This document shows positions 44,168 to 55,710 of a stretch of DNA of 64,000 bases, piece after piece; positions within the stretch are counted from its first letter, which is position 1, and every line of letters starts with the position of its first letter. The notes below the pieces were generated by a model. That model saw nothing but the letters and a program-made list of their open reading frames with translations, was not told the DNA's origin and ran no database searches. Source of the DNA: Anodontia alba (lineage: Eukaryota; Mollusca; Bivalvia; Lucinida; Lucinidae). The position numbers and the translations under genes were made by a program. The DNA is taken from contig OZ024821.1 of assembly GCA_964016985.1 (NCBI GenBank), positions 14,185,211 to 14,249,210 of the forward strand, written 5' to 3'.

Positions 44168-44905
44168 CAAAACAAAAAAACTTCAAGTGACTATGGTGAA
44201 TTTAGCTGGTAACAAATGCTATCATGAAGGAATCCAAATGAAATGCAAAATCCCTTTTTTTTTCAGGGAAAAAATCCCGAATTTACCATATTGTTTGGAC
44301 ATCTTAACTACTTAACCACACTTGTCCTAAAACCCTTGAAGAACTCTATTTTCTGCCTGTTGATGTGTCTACTGTATTTAACCCTGTATTTCCCGCTCTT
44401 TTTTTACCCCGAAAATGTTTTTAAAAATCTGATGCGTGTTATTCATAGGAATATCAAAATCAGGACAGATATCGCCAAGATAATCGGTCGCCAAAACTCA
44501 TGAAACACGCGACTGGCCATTAAAAATGCAACACAGAGTGATCAATGTAAGATTTCCATGATTCTTGATACCTATTTCGCCCATACCGTGATTCTGACAG
44601 CTCAAAACAAGCTGCTTGATCTGATTTGCAGTAATTTAATATCCTTTTCAAGTCCATGCCGTTTTTTTGTTTACATTTTTTATTTTTGCTGATCACGTGA
44701 TCTGTACAAAGGGAAACTACTCAAACAGGCATATCCATCTGAATCTGTATTGATAACAGAACTTTGTGATATGACACATTTCACACTTCACACACTGTAA
44801 CTTGAATGAATCAGCCTGCGCAACTGATTTACCGTAGTTCAAAATAGGAAATAAATTGGTTATTTTGTAGAACATAAATATCGGCACAAACCATCATAGA
44901 TTAAA
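44168..44905. other. Possible left part of a TE split by TRE-3
   Basis: ACCCTGTATTTCCCGCTC and GATGCGTGTTATTCATAGG near 44385-44460 resemble, in inverse, GAGTAATACACAGC-type sequence at 47490-47530 (GGTGCGTGTAATACATGGG). An older element may span 44366-47540, but the ends are not firm. No exon is visible. Confidence 0.3.
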
Positions 44906-46702
44906 ACAAGAGGCCCACGGGCCACGGTTTGCTCACATGAGTGACAGAGCCACTGCAGACATGCAGATGTTATGCAACATTTTTCCAATCCTATCATTGC
45001 AACTAATGTAAATATCATCATTTGAGCAGTTCTTAGTTTTGAATAAGAATATATGGGCCTGACAGTCAATGGAGCATGATCATTTGAATAAACTATCAAT
45101 CACATTTCAACAGAAGGATCAATGTGAAATTTGGTGGAAATTGGCTAAGTGGTTTCTGAAGAAGCATGATTTTATACATGTAAACAGCACAGTGGCAGGG
45201 AAATATTATAAATATAAACCAGATGATGGCCATCTTAGATTTCCAATCAGAACAATTTTAACTACTGTTGATCTACAAGTCACTTCGATACTTTCAATAT
45301 AAATGTATATGGCCTATACAAATAGGGAAGCAAATCTGACCTTGGAGGTAAAAAGGTCAAATGTCAACATAGAACCATCATTTTAACAATTTTGGTAGAT
45401 CTCCTGTCCCCCATAATTTGTGCAAAGATTAGGACCCAGGGCTTATTTGGTTATGGAGAAGAAGATCTTTAAAGGTTTTTACCATATATGGGCATGGCAG
45501 CCATTTTGATCAATGGACCATACCCATTTTAGCAATCTTTCATTCTCCTGCCCACGGAGGCTCCGCATGAAATTTGAGCAACACTGGCCCGGAGGCTTCA
45601 GAGGAAAAGCCATCTGAAATTATCAACATTTTTTCCATACAAATGTATGGGGCCCATACAAATGCATACAGAAGCAAACTTGACCTTGCCGTAAAAAGGT
45701 TAAATGTCAATGTATGACAATTATTTTAGCAACTTTGGTAGACCGCCTATTCCAGATGATATATGTAAAGATTCAGCCACTAGCCATCCTCGGTTTTGGA
45801 GAATAAGATTTTTAAATGTTTTTTCCCATACAAATGCATAAGGAAGCACACTTGACTTTGCCGTAAAAAGGTCAAACGTCAATGTATGACCATTATTTTA
45901 GCAAATTTGGTAGACCCCCTGTCCCCGATCATTTATGCAAACATTCAGCCTCAAAGCATCCTCGGTTCTAGAGAAGAAGACTTTTAAAGGTTTTTACCAT
46001 ATATGGGCATGGGGGCCATCTTGGTCAACGAACCATGACCATTTTAGCAATCTTTTGTTCCCCCTATCTAAGGAGGCTTCATATGAAATTTGAGCAAAAT
46101 TGGCCCAGAGGCTCCAGAGGAGAAGTTGTTTGAAATTCTGAACATTTTTCCCATACAAATGCATAAGGAGGCAAAATTGACCTTACCGTAAAAAGGTCAA
46201 ATGTCAATGTATGACCATTATTTTAGCAATTTTGGTAGCCCACCTGTTCCCGAAGATATATGCAAAGATTCAGCCATAAGGCATGCTCAGTTTTGGAGAA
46301 GAAGATTTTTAAAGGTTTTTCCCCTACAAATGCATAAGGAAACAAACTTGACCTTGCCGTAAAAAGGTCAAACGTCAACGTACGACAATTCTTTTCGCAA
46401 TTTTGGTAGACCTCCCACCCCCGATGATTCCTGCAAAGGTTCAGCCCCAAGGCATTCTCGGTTCTGGAGGAGTAGATTTTTAAAGGTTTTTACCATATAT
46501 GGGCATGGCGGCCATCTTGGTCAACAAACCGCGACCATTTTAGCAATTTTTCGTTCCCCCACCCTAAGGAGGCTCCATATGAAATTTGAGCACATTTGGC
46601 TCAGCGGCTTCAGAGGAGAAGTCGTTTGAAAATGTTAACGGACGGACGACGGACGAAAAGTGATCACAATAGGTCATCCTGAGCAGAGCTCAGGTGAGCT
46701 AA
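44906..46702 (+). mobile_element. TRE-3, copy b
   Basis: It starts ACAAGAGGCCCACGGGCC, then GGTTTGCTCACATGAGTGAC. The first 300 bases match copy a at 33162. The body then has roughly 160-bp units (GCAATTTTGGTAGACC, GGTTTTTACCATATATGGGC, GACCTTGCCGTAAAAAGGTC). It ends with GGACGGACGACGGACGA, GTGATCACAATAGG, CATCCTGAGCAGAGCTCAGG and TGAGCTAAAAAT, a hairpin whose right arm inverts the 5' end. Confidence 0.85.
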
Positions 46703-47640
46703 AAATAAAAAAAAAATATTTAAGTTTATGCAGTTATTAAAAAAAATAATAATAAACAAAATCAACTGGGTTTTAAGGTCGGCAGATCGGTCATTTGCAT
46801 CTTTTTGTTTATCTTTATTTTCTTTCTTTTTCTTGTTTTCTTCGGACTTATCAACAAATTGTTAGAAATAAACAATGTTTATGATCAAAAGAAATTACCA
46901 GCATAGATCTGTGCACTTCACTGGTTAACTGGCAGTCAGCTTGGCAACTACTCGACTTTAACTGTTGTTTGCATTGTGCCCGGAGCACTGGGCTGATAAT
47001 TTTATGTCTCAGTTAAGAAAGTGATACTGAGAAGGTGTTAACTATGAGGCATACAAAAGAAATAACAACATTTTTATTATCATCGCATCTGCAATGGGGA
47101 AGCAAAGAACTGCCTACATTACATCAAGTTCCGGAGGCCCACGGTAATAGAGCTGCACAACAGGAATTCAGCTAGCACCATCGTAAATTTGTCCTGTTTC
47201 GACTCATAACCTGCCCAGTTTGGCCATTTTCAACTCGATCCTAGTGAAATATGACATGCTTTTGCACCAATGAGCTTAGTGTCAGTTAGCACTACCGTAG
47301 CAGTACCGTAGATGCAGCCTGTTTTACTTCGTAAACTGCCGAGAGTTCGGCCATTTTTAACTCGATCCTAGTGAAATATAACTTTTTTTTTTCACCTGGG
47401 AACTTAGTCAATAAGGCATGGAATTGTACTGTGTGTTCTACGTAGGAACAAAGTTTCTTTTCACATCATCTTGTGTAAATATTTGGTGCGTGTAATACAT
47501 GGGTGCGGGTAATACACAGCGAAATTCGGTAAAAACTAATGGATGTTAAGAACATTCTGTGGCATCTGATCTGGGTCTATACTGTTTGTCTGAATACTTG
47601 AAGTAAATGCAGTAAGCCCAGACCATGGATATTATATACA
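46703..47640. other. AT-rich stretch with a short duplication
   Basis: GCCATTTT(C/T)AACTCGATCCTAG, followed by TGAAATAT, occurs twice (about 47223 and 47352) with similar surroundings, a diverged tandem duplication. TAATACATGGGTGCGGGTAA near 47495 looks like a TE end. No gene is seen. Confidence 0.4.
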
Positions 47641-47696
47641 CTACACCTGAATACCAACATATCCCCAGTTTAAACTGCAAAGATAGAACTTACTTA

Positions 47697-47757
47697 TGAG
47701 TGTGTATATGTGTGTGTGTGTGTGTCTACATGTGCATGTGTATGCATGTGTGTTTCT
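47697..47757 (+). repeat. TG microsatellite
   Basis: GTGTGTATATGTGTGTGTGT followed by interrupted TG/CATG repeats. Confidence 0.9.
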
Positions 47758-47904
47758 TCTTTTCATCCTGGATATTTGCTCTAAACTGGGGGCAGGAAGA
47801 CATGGTACTAGATATGATTTTGGATGAAGAACATCTTCCATAGCTATCTGTATACCAAATATGAACTAAATGATTAGTATGATTTGAAAACTAGCTGAGT
47901 AGAT

Positions 47905-49013
47905 CCAAGATCTTGGGAACTTTGAGGTAAAACTTTAACATAAAATTTCAAAGTCTGTGACCTTGACCTCTAGGTTACAGGGGTGGGGATAGTTGTGAAT
48001 AAAATTTTAGACCAATATCTATAATCATGCCTAATGCAAAGTAAATCCATGCTAGGATTTAGAAATTAAGAGATCTTAATAACTTTGACGCAATATTTTT
48101 ATATAAATTTCTAAGTCTGTGACCTTGACCTCTAGGTCATAAGCAGGGATGGGGATAGTGCTGAATAAAATTCTGGACCTATAATCATGCCAAATATAAA
48201 GTAAATCTATGTAAGGATTTAGAAATTTAGAAATCTTAAAAACTTTGACACAAAGTTTTAACATATATTTCTAAGACCTTGACCTTAGGTCATAACAGGG
48301 GTGGGGATAGTGCTGAATATAATTTTGATCCAATATCTATAATCATGCCAAATATAAAGTAAACCCATGCATGGATTTTGAAATTAAGAGATCATATAAA
48401 CTTTGAAGCAAAAACTTTTACCTAAAATTTCTAAGTCTGTGACCTTGACCGCTAGGTCATGAGCAGGGGTGTGGATAGTGCTGACTAACTTTTGGTTCAA
48501 CACCTATGATCATACCAAATATAAAGTAAATCCATCTGAGGATTTAGTAAATATAAGGTCTTAAAATCTTTGACGTAAAACTTTAACATTTTTGTTAACG
48601 CAAATTTCTAAGTCTAAGACCTTGACCTCTAGGTTATCAGCAGGGTGTGGCTAGTACTCAGTAAAATGTTGGACCAACATCTACAATCATACCAAATATA
48701 AAGTAAATCCATGTAAGAATTTAGAAAATATAAGGCCTTAAAAACTTAGACGTAAATCTTTAACATTTTTGTTAACATAAATTTCAAAGTGTATTACCTT
48801 GACTTCTAGGTCATGAACAGGGATGTGGATAGTGTTGGATAAAATTTTGGACCAACATCTATAATCATACCAGATATAGAGTAAATCCATCAAAGGATTT
48901 AGAAAATATAAGGTCTTAAAATCTTGACGTAAAACTTTACCATTTTGGTTAACACCGCCAATGCCGGGGGTAGTGCAATAGCTCTTCCTGTACTTTCGTA
49001 CAGGCAAGCTAAA
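47905..49013 (+). mobile_element. TRE-8 array
   Basis: Six to seven units of about 155-180 bp carry TCTGTGACCTTGACCTCTAG, CAATATCTATAATCATGCC and ATAAAGTAAATCCATG. The right end CAATAGCTCTTCCTGTAC and TTTCGTACAGGCAAGCTAAA forms a hairpin like the other TRE ends. No GACG tract is present. The left end is uncertain. Confidence 0.7.
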
Positions 49014-49144
49014 AATTAATGGCAGTGACTCAACACAGCTGCCCTAGTCCTGCTTTTTCATCTTCAGTTTGCTTTACTCAAGACAAGTTTATGCAATATA
49101 TTTATAGATGTTAATCCTGACTGAATACCAGACAAGGCTCCAAC

Positions 49145-49355
49145 AAATTATATTGGTAACATATTTACCCTAAGTATTCAGACAAAAAGCAAAAATATAG
49201 ACTCAGAAACAGAATGGGATATCTGATCAAGGTCTATACTGTTTAGCTCTCATCCAGCAGTTTTAGACACACTAACAGGTAGTAAGATGAACTTGTTTGA
49301 TTCATAGGACAACTATGGTAAGGAGTTAAGGTGTTCAAACATTAAGGATAAATAT
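49145..49355. mobile_element. MITE-E copy
   Basis: ATATTTACCCTAAGTATTCAG on the left and TTAAGGATAAATATGG on the right are inverse ends. The core is asymmetric (GATCAAGGTCTATACTG). Confidence 0.7.
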
Positions 49356-49378
49356 GGTAATATTACTTGTCAATGCAT

Positions 49379-49925
49379 AGCTTAAGATAATTTTTTTTTT
49401 TCTTTGTTCCAAACAAAAACTATTAATATTTTACTTATTTCTCCATGAAATATGTTGTGGGTACCCATTAGAAGTGCCTTACAGAGGCACTTATAATGAG
49501 TACCCACAACATGTTTTCATTGAGGAAAAAGAAAAAGTATTTACCGTATTTGACCTAATTACCGCACTGTGCGCTTAGGTTTTTCAAAGTTACAGGGAAC
49601 ACTCGGCTGTGGTAAAATACGTATCTACCTGCTAAGGATACACCATTAAAAAAAAGTCAGAAAAGGCCTTGTTTGATGATAATTATGCGTTTTTTTCTAA
49701 TTTTATTTAAAAAGGCATATGTTGTGGGTACTCATTTGAACTGCATCAACAAGTCGATGCAATTCAAATGAGTACCCACAACATATGCCTTTATAAAGAA
49801 GTAAAGAAAAAGTACACTGACTGTAATCTGAAGACTACGGAATTTCTCGACTGTGCGCTTATAGGGGTATGTGCAATAATTAGATCAAATACGGTACCTG
49901 GTATTCCCTCTTATCAAGAACAATG
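49379..49925. mobile_element. MITE-B interrupted by MITE-Q
   Basis: The left end TAGCTTAAGATAA and a perfect core (TGTTGTGGGTACCCATTAGA) reach 49542. The right end piece GGTATTCCCTCTTATCAAG is at 49899-49925. MITE-Q lies between. Confidence 0.75.
49543..49898. mobile_element. MITE-Q, ACCGTATTTGACCTAATTA ends
   Basis: ACCGTATTTGACCTAATTA and TAATTAGATCAAATACGGT are 19-base inverted ends with one mismatch, followed inside by CGCACTGTGCGCTTA and CGACTGTGCGCTTATA (partial). Its centre holds its own MITE-B-type core (CATATGTTGTGGGTACTCAT) with an unrelated GAACTGCATC loop. Confidence 0.82.
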
Positions 49926-49984
49926 GATATGATTCCAGATAAGGCATTTGTACTGATAATTTGGACAATTATTTACCAACACTA

Positions 49985-50200
49985 TCGTAATAAACCTAAG
50001 TATTGGGACAGGCCCATGCAAATAGTGTAGACCCAGATCAGATGCCACAGAACACAGCATCTGATAAGGGTCTACACTGTCTGCCACTCATCCAGAATTT
50101 TTTTCCGAAGTATTAAATGGCAGTAACATTGATTAGTCCCAATGTTAGAACAAGTATGGTAATAAGTCAAGGTGTCCCAAAATTTGGAGCAAATATAATA
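49985..50200. mobile_element. MITE-E copy
   Basis: The core GTGTAGACCCAGATCAGATG faces AGCATCTGATAAGGGTCTAC. Ends AAACCTAAGTATTGGGACA and TGTCCCAAAATTTGGAGC are partial. Confidence 0.75.
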
Positions 50201-50332
50201 TCTCTTGTCACTGGAATCAACACATTGAGGCTATTCCAAAGAGTTCCCACAAGATATGTTTAGATGCAAAAAAATAACAAAAAAAAAAAATTTTCTGACT
50301 ATTCTTTCCAGCTGGAGCTATGAATTTATGCA

Positions 50333-50548
50333 TTAACACTTAGCAAGCCGGGTAAAATTTTCAGCAGAAGACATTTTGAAATACTTTTTTCTTATTTTTC
50401 CTCGAAAATAGGATTTGACATTTCATGCAAATTGTCTCCTAGGAGACAATTTGCATGAATTGTCAAATCCTATTTTCTGGGGAAAAATAAGATAAATCTC
50501 ATCAAATTTGTCATCTGCTGAATCTGCCCACAGCATGGTAAGAGTTAA
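50333..50548. mobile_element. MITE-C, well-preserved copy
   Basis: TTAACACTTAGCAAGCCGGG on the left, GCATGGTAAGAGTTAA on the right. The core GGATTTGACATTTCATGCAA and its inverse enclose TTGTCTCCTAGGAGACAA. Confidence 0.93.
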
Positions 50549-50708
50549 TGTAGGATATTACTTGACACTAAAACAAATGATGAGCTGTACCGAAAGACAT
50601 GGGACCTTCCAAACATGGGAACAACAATGGCTTAGATCAGACTGCACATTCAAATAATCCTTCCAGGACCTTTGTTTTTTTTTCATATTCTGCAGTACCC
50701 AAGGATTT

Positions 50709-50892
50709 TTAACCCTTGTCCTGCTGAATAAATTAAGATGCCACACCCTTTTCAAAGTTTAAGCCAATCAGATTACTCGAACCAGATAGTTGATATAAAT
50801 TCACATACTGAATGGCAAACAGTGCCAACTGATCTGGATCTACACTGTTTGCAAAGGCAGGGTATATCCTGGCTCAGCAGGACAAGGCTTAA
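50709..50892. mobile_element. MITE-D copy, core shortened
   Basis: Ends TTAACCCTTGTCCTGCTGAA and CTCAGCAGGACAAGGCTTAA. Half of the central hairpin arm is deleted (only CAACTGATCTGGATCTACAC remains complete). Confidence 0.9.
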
Positions 50893-51042
50893 TTAATGCT
50901 TAGCCTGAGGGGTAAAAATTTCAGTAGATGACACCTTGAAGTAGTTTTCCTATTTTTCCCATTGGAGAAAATTTGCATGAAATGTTGAGACAAATGGGGA
51001 AAAAATAAGAAAATACTGATTTACCCCAGTGGTAAAGGTTAA
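50893..51042. mobile_element. MITE-C directly abutting MITE-D
   Basis: It starts TTAATGCTTAGCCTGAGGGG and ends AGTGGTAAAGGTTAA. It begins at or within a base of the TTAA that closes the MITE-D at 50709. Confidence 0.8.
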
Positions 51043-51283
51043 GCAGACTGTGTAAGCCTTTATCAAACTGCAGGGATGATTTAAGTCTTCACTGTATAAA
51101 TTATGCCCAAAAACCCTTTTCTCTAGGTACAGCTAAAGTCTGTTTTCAAAGCATACAGGATGAACTCTGTCTTGCATATACAATTTGCACTTGTTGAAAT
51201 ACTGCACTTGCTTCTCCACTATAAATGAAATATAACTTTAGTATTTTGATTAGACACTGTACTTAAAGGCTCCATATTCTTCA
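51043..51283. other. Unannotated stretch
   Basis: No repeat family or exon is recognised between the MITE-C and TRE-6 copy b. Confidence 0.4.
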
Positions 51284-53299
51284 ACAAGAATTCCGCGGAA
51301 GGCGTCATCGCACCTGCTGGGGCAAAAGTCACAGGAGCCACAATCAGAACGTGGTTATTAAATAAGTTTATTTCATTCTTAGCAGTGCTTACTTGGAAAA
51401 CAGGGTTGAAAAAAATGTAGACAAAGTGCCTAGTGGGGCACATATATTCCAGGCCAGTCCCATTCCCTCTAATGGCTATATCTTCAGCACTGACTTTTCG
51501 TATCATACAGCCCAATGATAATGGAACTTTGACGCAAAATGTGTAAAAGTCACTGGAGCATGAAATATAGGTCAAGGTCATGGGTCAAGGTACCTGCTAA
51601 TTCAGTACATCAAGGAGAAGCACAATGCAAGGTATGGTGGTTGTAGGCCTTATAGTTGAGGAGTTATCAAACATCAACGTAAATGTGTCAAATATAGGTC
51701 AAGGTCACCGGGTCAAGGTACCTGCCAAGCCAGTGCAATGAGGTGAAGCACTATGCAAGGTTTAGTGGTTGTAGGCCTTATATTTGAGGAGATACCGAAC
51801 ATCAACATAAAATGTGTCAAAGTCACTGGAGTGCACAAAACAGGCCAAGGTCACCAGGTCAAGGTACCTGCCGAGTTAGTACATCGAGAAGAAGTGCTAC
51901 ATAAGGTTTGGTAGTTGAAGGCCTAACAGTTAAGGACATATGGAAGAGTGACGTAAAAGGTGTAAAAGTCAATGGAGCGCGAAATATAGGTCAAGGTCAC
52001 CCAGTGAAGGTACCTGCAGAGTCCGTTCATTGAAGAGAAGCATTATGCAAGGTTTGATGGTTGTAGGCCTTACAGTTGAGGAGATATTGAACGTTGACGT
52101 AAAATGTGTAAAAGGCACTGGAGCGCAAAATATAGGTCAAGGTCACCGGGTCAAGATACCTGCCGAGTCAGTACATCTAGGAGAAGCACTATGCAAGGTT
52201 TGGTGGCTAGAGGTCTTACACTTGAGGAGATCTGGAACATTGACGTAAATTATGTCAAAGTCACTGCAGCCAATATATAGGTCAAGGTCACCAGGTCAAG
52301 GTATCTGCCAAGTCAGTACATTGAGAAGAAGCACTTTGCAAGGTTTGATGGTTGTAGGCCTTACAGTCGAGGAGTCAAAGTCAAAGTCACTGGAGCGCAA
52401 AATATAGGTCAAGGTCACCAAGTCAAGGTACCTGCCAAGTCAGTACATCTAGGAGAAGCACTATGCAAGGTTTGGTAATTGTACGCCTTATAGTTGAGAA
52501 GATCTGAAACGTCAACATAAATTGTGTCAAAGTCAATGGAGCGCAAAATATAGGTCAAGGTCACTGGGTCAACATACCTGCCGAGTCAGGAGGTCAGGGA
52601 GATGTGTCATGCAAGGTATGATGGTTGTTGTAGAATTGTAGTTGATTAGAATACTAACTTCGACGTAAATGTCGAACTTCGACATAACAGAACTGTTAAC
52701 AGACAGACGGACAGATGAACAGACAGACGAATGGAAAAGCGGGCACCTATGTCGCAAAGTCGGGAGTTCAGGGAGATGTTTCATACAAGGTTTGATGGTT
52801 GTTTAGTTTTGTAGTTGATTAGAATACGAACTTTGACATAAATGTCGAACTTCGACATAACAGAACTGTTAACAGACGGACAGACAGACGGACGAACAGA
52901 CAGACGAATGGAAAAGTGGGCACCTATGTCGCAAAGTCAGGAGGTCAGGGAGATGTTTCATGCAAGGTTTGATGGTTGTTTAGTCTTGTAGTTGATTAAA
53001 ATACTAACTTTGACATAAATGTCGAACTTCGACATAAATGTTGACAGACAGACGGACGAATGGACAGACATATGGAAAAGCGGACGCCTATGTAGCAAAG
53101 TCAGGAGGTCAGAGAGATGTTTCATGCAAGGTTTGATGGTTGTTTAGTCTTTTAGTTGATTAGAATACAAACTTTGACATAAATGTCGAACGTCGACATA
53201 AATGTTGACAGACAGACGGACGGACGGACGGACGAAAGGACGGACGGACGGAAAATCGGACGCCTATATCGCACCCTGCTACAAGCAGGTGCGATAAAA
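51284..53299 (+). mobile_element. TRE-6, copy b
   Basis: Same ends as copy a (ACAAGAATTCCGCGGAAGG; CAGGTGCGATAAAAA) and the same order of unit types. Its first 300 bases are almost identical to 26567. Differences are mainly a unit-internal deletion near 52375 (GTCAAAGTCAAAGTCACTGG) and longer GACGGACGG runs before the final hairpin. Confidence 0.9.
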
Positions 53300-53429
53300 A
53301 TAGACATTTTATTGTCAAAGAAAGGTTTAGTAAATTGATACATGGTATCAATACAATCATAAACTGTAGCATATGTAAAATTTCAGTTGGTCTCTCGTTC
53401 TTGAACTGGATCAAAAAAGAAATAATTTG

Positions 53430-53600
53430 TTACCGTACCTCTGAATTAATGTTGCAAAGATGCCACAGAATGTTGTGTCTGATCAGGGCCTACATGTTTG
53501 AAACCCAGGGACCTTTGAGCCTGATCAGATGCTGCATTCTGCATTTGATCTGTGTCTACACTGTTTGCTCAAGCTTGCCTGTCCCTAGTTCTACAATGCA
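53430..53600. mobile_element. Degenerate MITE-E-type palindrome
   Basis: CAGAATGTTGTGTCTGATCAGG and CCTGATCAGATGCTGCATTC face in a tangled way with GTGTCTACACTGTTTGC on the right. Ends are not recognised. Confidence 0.45.
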
Positions 53601-53711
53601 GAACATAACAGGCCTATTTTATATTCTTGTTTATATCGGACAGTCTATTTTTTTATTATCAGTTGGTCATATTACTGAGGTGATATTGTCCTGGTGCCAG
53701 CAAACAATAAA

Positions 53712-55096
53712 ACAAGAGGGCCATGATGGCCCCGTAATGCTCACCTTAGTATCATAGCATTTAGAGAACCTGACCTACTGATCAAGGCAAACATTCTGAC
53801 CAAAATTCATGATGATTATATTAACAAGTAAGACAATGTAGCATGTCTAATGGACAGTGCAATAGAGGTCAAGGTCAAATATGAATGACTGCACTCAAGA
53901 GGCCATGCTAAGATGTATGCATGTGCTAAGTATCACTGGCTGTAGGAGCAATAGTTACTGAGAAACTGACCTAAACACAAACACTTCACAAGTGCCAAAT
54001 CTCACTCTGTAGCACCAATAGTTACTGAGAAAGAGACCTAAACAGAAAAAACTTAAGAAAGTCACTGGACCCTGAAATATACGTCACATAAAGACAAACA
54101 TTTTGAGCAAAATGCATGATGATTACCTCTAGTGTGTTAACACGGTTTTCCTTTGATTTGGCCTGGTGACCTAGTTCCTGACTCCAAGTGACCCAGTTTC
54201 GAACAAGACCTAGAAATCATCAAGACAAACATTTTGAGAAAGATTCCTGATGAGTGCTTCAAAAATGTGACTGCAAGTGTGTTAACAAGGTTTTCCTTTG
54301 ATTTGGCTCTGTGACCTAGTTTTTGACTCCAAGTGACCCAGTTTTGAATCTGACCTAGAAATCATCAAGACAAACATTTTGAGCAAGATACATGATGAGT
54401 GATTCAAATATGGGACCTCTGTAGTGTTAACAAATCTTTGTTTTGGCCTGGTGACCTAGTTTTTCACCCAAAAAGCCCCAGTTTCAAATTTGACCTAGAA
54501 ATTATAAAGTCAAACATTTTGAGCACGATTCATGATGATTACTTCAAAAATGTTCCTGCTACAGTGTTAACATGGTTTTCCTTTGATTTGGCCTAGTGAC
54601 CTAGTTTTTGACCCCAACTGACCCAGTTTTGAACTTGGCCTAGGAATCAGCAAGACAAATATTTAGAGCAAGGTTCATGATGACTGCTTCAAAAATGTGA
54701 CCCACAGAGTGTTAACAAGGTTTTCCTTTGATTTGGCCTGGTGACCTAATTTTTGACTACAAGTGATCCAGTTTCGAACTTGACCTAGAAATCATCAAGA
54801 AAAACATTTTGATCAATATTCATGATGATTACTCCAAAAATGTGACCTCTAGAGTGTTAACGAGTTTTTCCTTTGGTTTGGCCTGATGACCTAGTTTTAG
54901 ATCCCAAGTGACCCAGTTTCAAACTTGACCTACATGTAGATTTCACAGAGGCAAATAATCTGAGCAAAGTTCATTAAGATTGGATCAAAACTGTGACCTC
55001 TAGAGTGTTAAAAAACTAATTGTTGATGACGGACAATGGACTACGGACAGAGGGTGATCACAATAGCTCACCCTGAGCTTTAACTCAGCTGAACTA
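53712..55096 (+). mobile_element. TRE-7, full copy
   Basis: It starts ACAAGAGGGCCATGATGG (palindrome GGGCCATGATGGCCC), then TGCTCACCTTAGTATC. Units of about 145 bp carry GACCTAGAAATCATCAAGAC, ATTTTGAGCAAGATTCATGA and TTTCCTTTGATTTGGCCTGG. It ends GATGACGGACAATGGACTAC, GTGATCACAATAGCTCACCC and TGAGCTTTAACTCAGCTGAA. The right arm inverts the left arm imperfectly. Confidence 0.85.
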
Positions 55097-55159
55097 ATAA
55101 CCTTGACATCTATTTTAAGGGATTAGTTTGTCCCAATACTTAGGGTGGTGAAATTATCC

Positions 55160-55440
55160 TAAATATTCAGACACATTTTCTCCTTACCATATTTACCCCA
55201 AGTATTTGGCCACCTCTACTCCTTACCATACTTGTTCTAAAATTTAAACATTGAAGTATAATTTATTGCCCCACTTTGTGTAAAAAAAGATTGCCGGATG
55301 AGTGGAAAACAGTGTAGACCCTGATGAGATGCCACATTCTGTGGCATCTCATCTGGGTCTACACTGTCTACTCAGGCCTGTCTGTCTGAATACGTATGGT
55401 AAAATACATATCATACTTATCCTAAAATTTGAATGATCTG
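55160..55440. mobile_element. MITE-E, in unit 1
   Basis: The core GTGTAGACCCTGATGAGATG folds onto GGCATCTCATCTGGGTCTAC around ACATTCTG. The ends are ATATTTACCCCAAGTATTTGG and GAATACGTATGGTAAAATA. Confidence 0.8.
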
Positions 55441-55469
55441 GGTTTTTTTTTTGTGTTTTTTTTTTTATT

Positions 55470-55686
55470 TATTTGGGTTTTATGGCCTTTTCAGGAATAT
55501 TTCACTTATATCTAGCCAATTGTTCATCAAAGGTGGGCAAAAACCTGAGAACCCGGGGAAAAACCACCTGACCATCCGTAAGCAGAACTTTGCTTTCCCA
55601 CATGTGATCTGAGCGAGGCCCAAACCACAGGGGTGAGAAACCTAATGGATTAAGAGTCAACTCTCCTATCTACTAAGCTACTGGGG
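55470..55686 (-). mobile_element. SINE-D, tRNA-Lys-like head, in unit 1
   Basis: On the minus strand: CAGTAGCTTAGTAGATAGGA (A box), a CTCTTAATCC anticodon-like loop, then GGTTTGGGCC near a B-box position. The tail is GAAAAGGCCATAAAACCC followed by A-rich sequence. Confidence 0.75.
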
Positions 55687-55710
55687 ATGATATGTCTAAC
55701 ATTGTACTGA

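Larger units (their letters stand above)
54902..55710 (+). repeat. Tandem duplication, unit 1
   Basis: 809 bases from TCCCAAGTGACCCAGTTTC to CTAACATTGTACTGA. They are repeated immediately as unit 2. The unit contains the last part of TRE-7, a MITE-E and a SINE-D. It lacks 31 bases near its end that unit 2 has. Confidence 0.95.

Noticed and set aside
51219..51581. 120-residue ORF, nearly the same as one at 26547-26864
   Set aside because: Both lie in the first 300 bases of TRE-6, so similarity reflects the shared repeat. The reading frame is not extended in either copy, and composition looks random.
53335..53757. 140-residue plus-strand ORF
   Set aside because: It runs from unique AT-rich sequence through a degenerate MITE-E palindrome into the 5' end of TRE-7. 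No domain or splice structure is visible.
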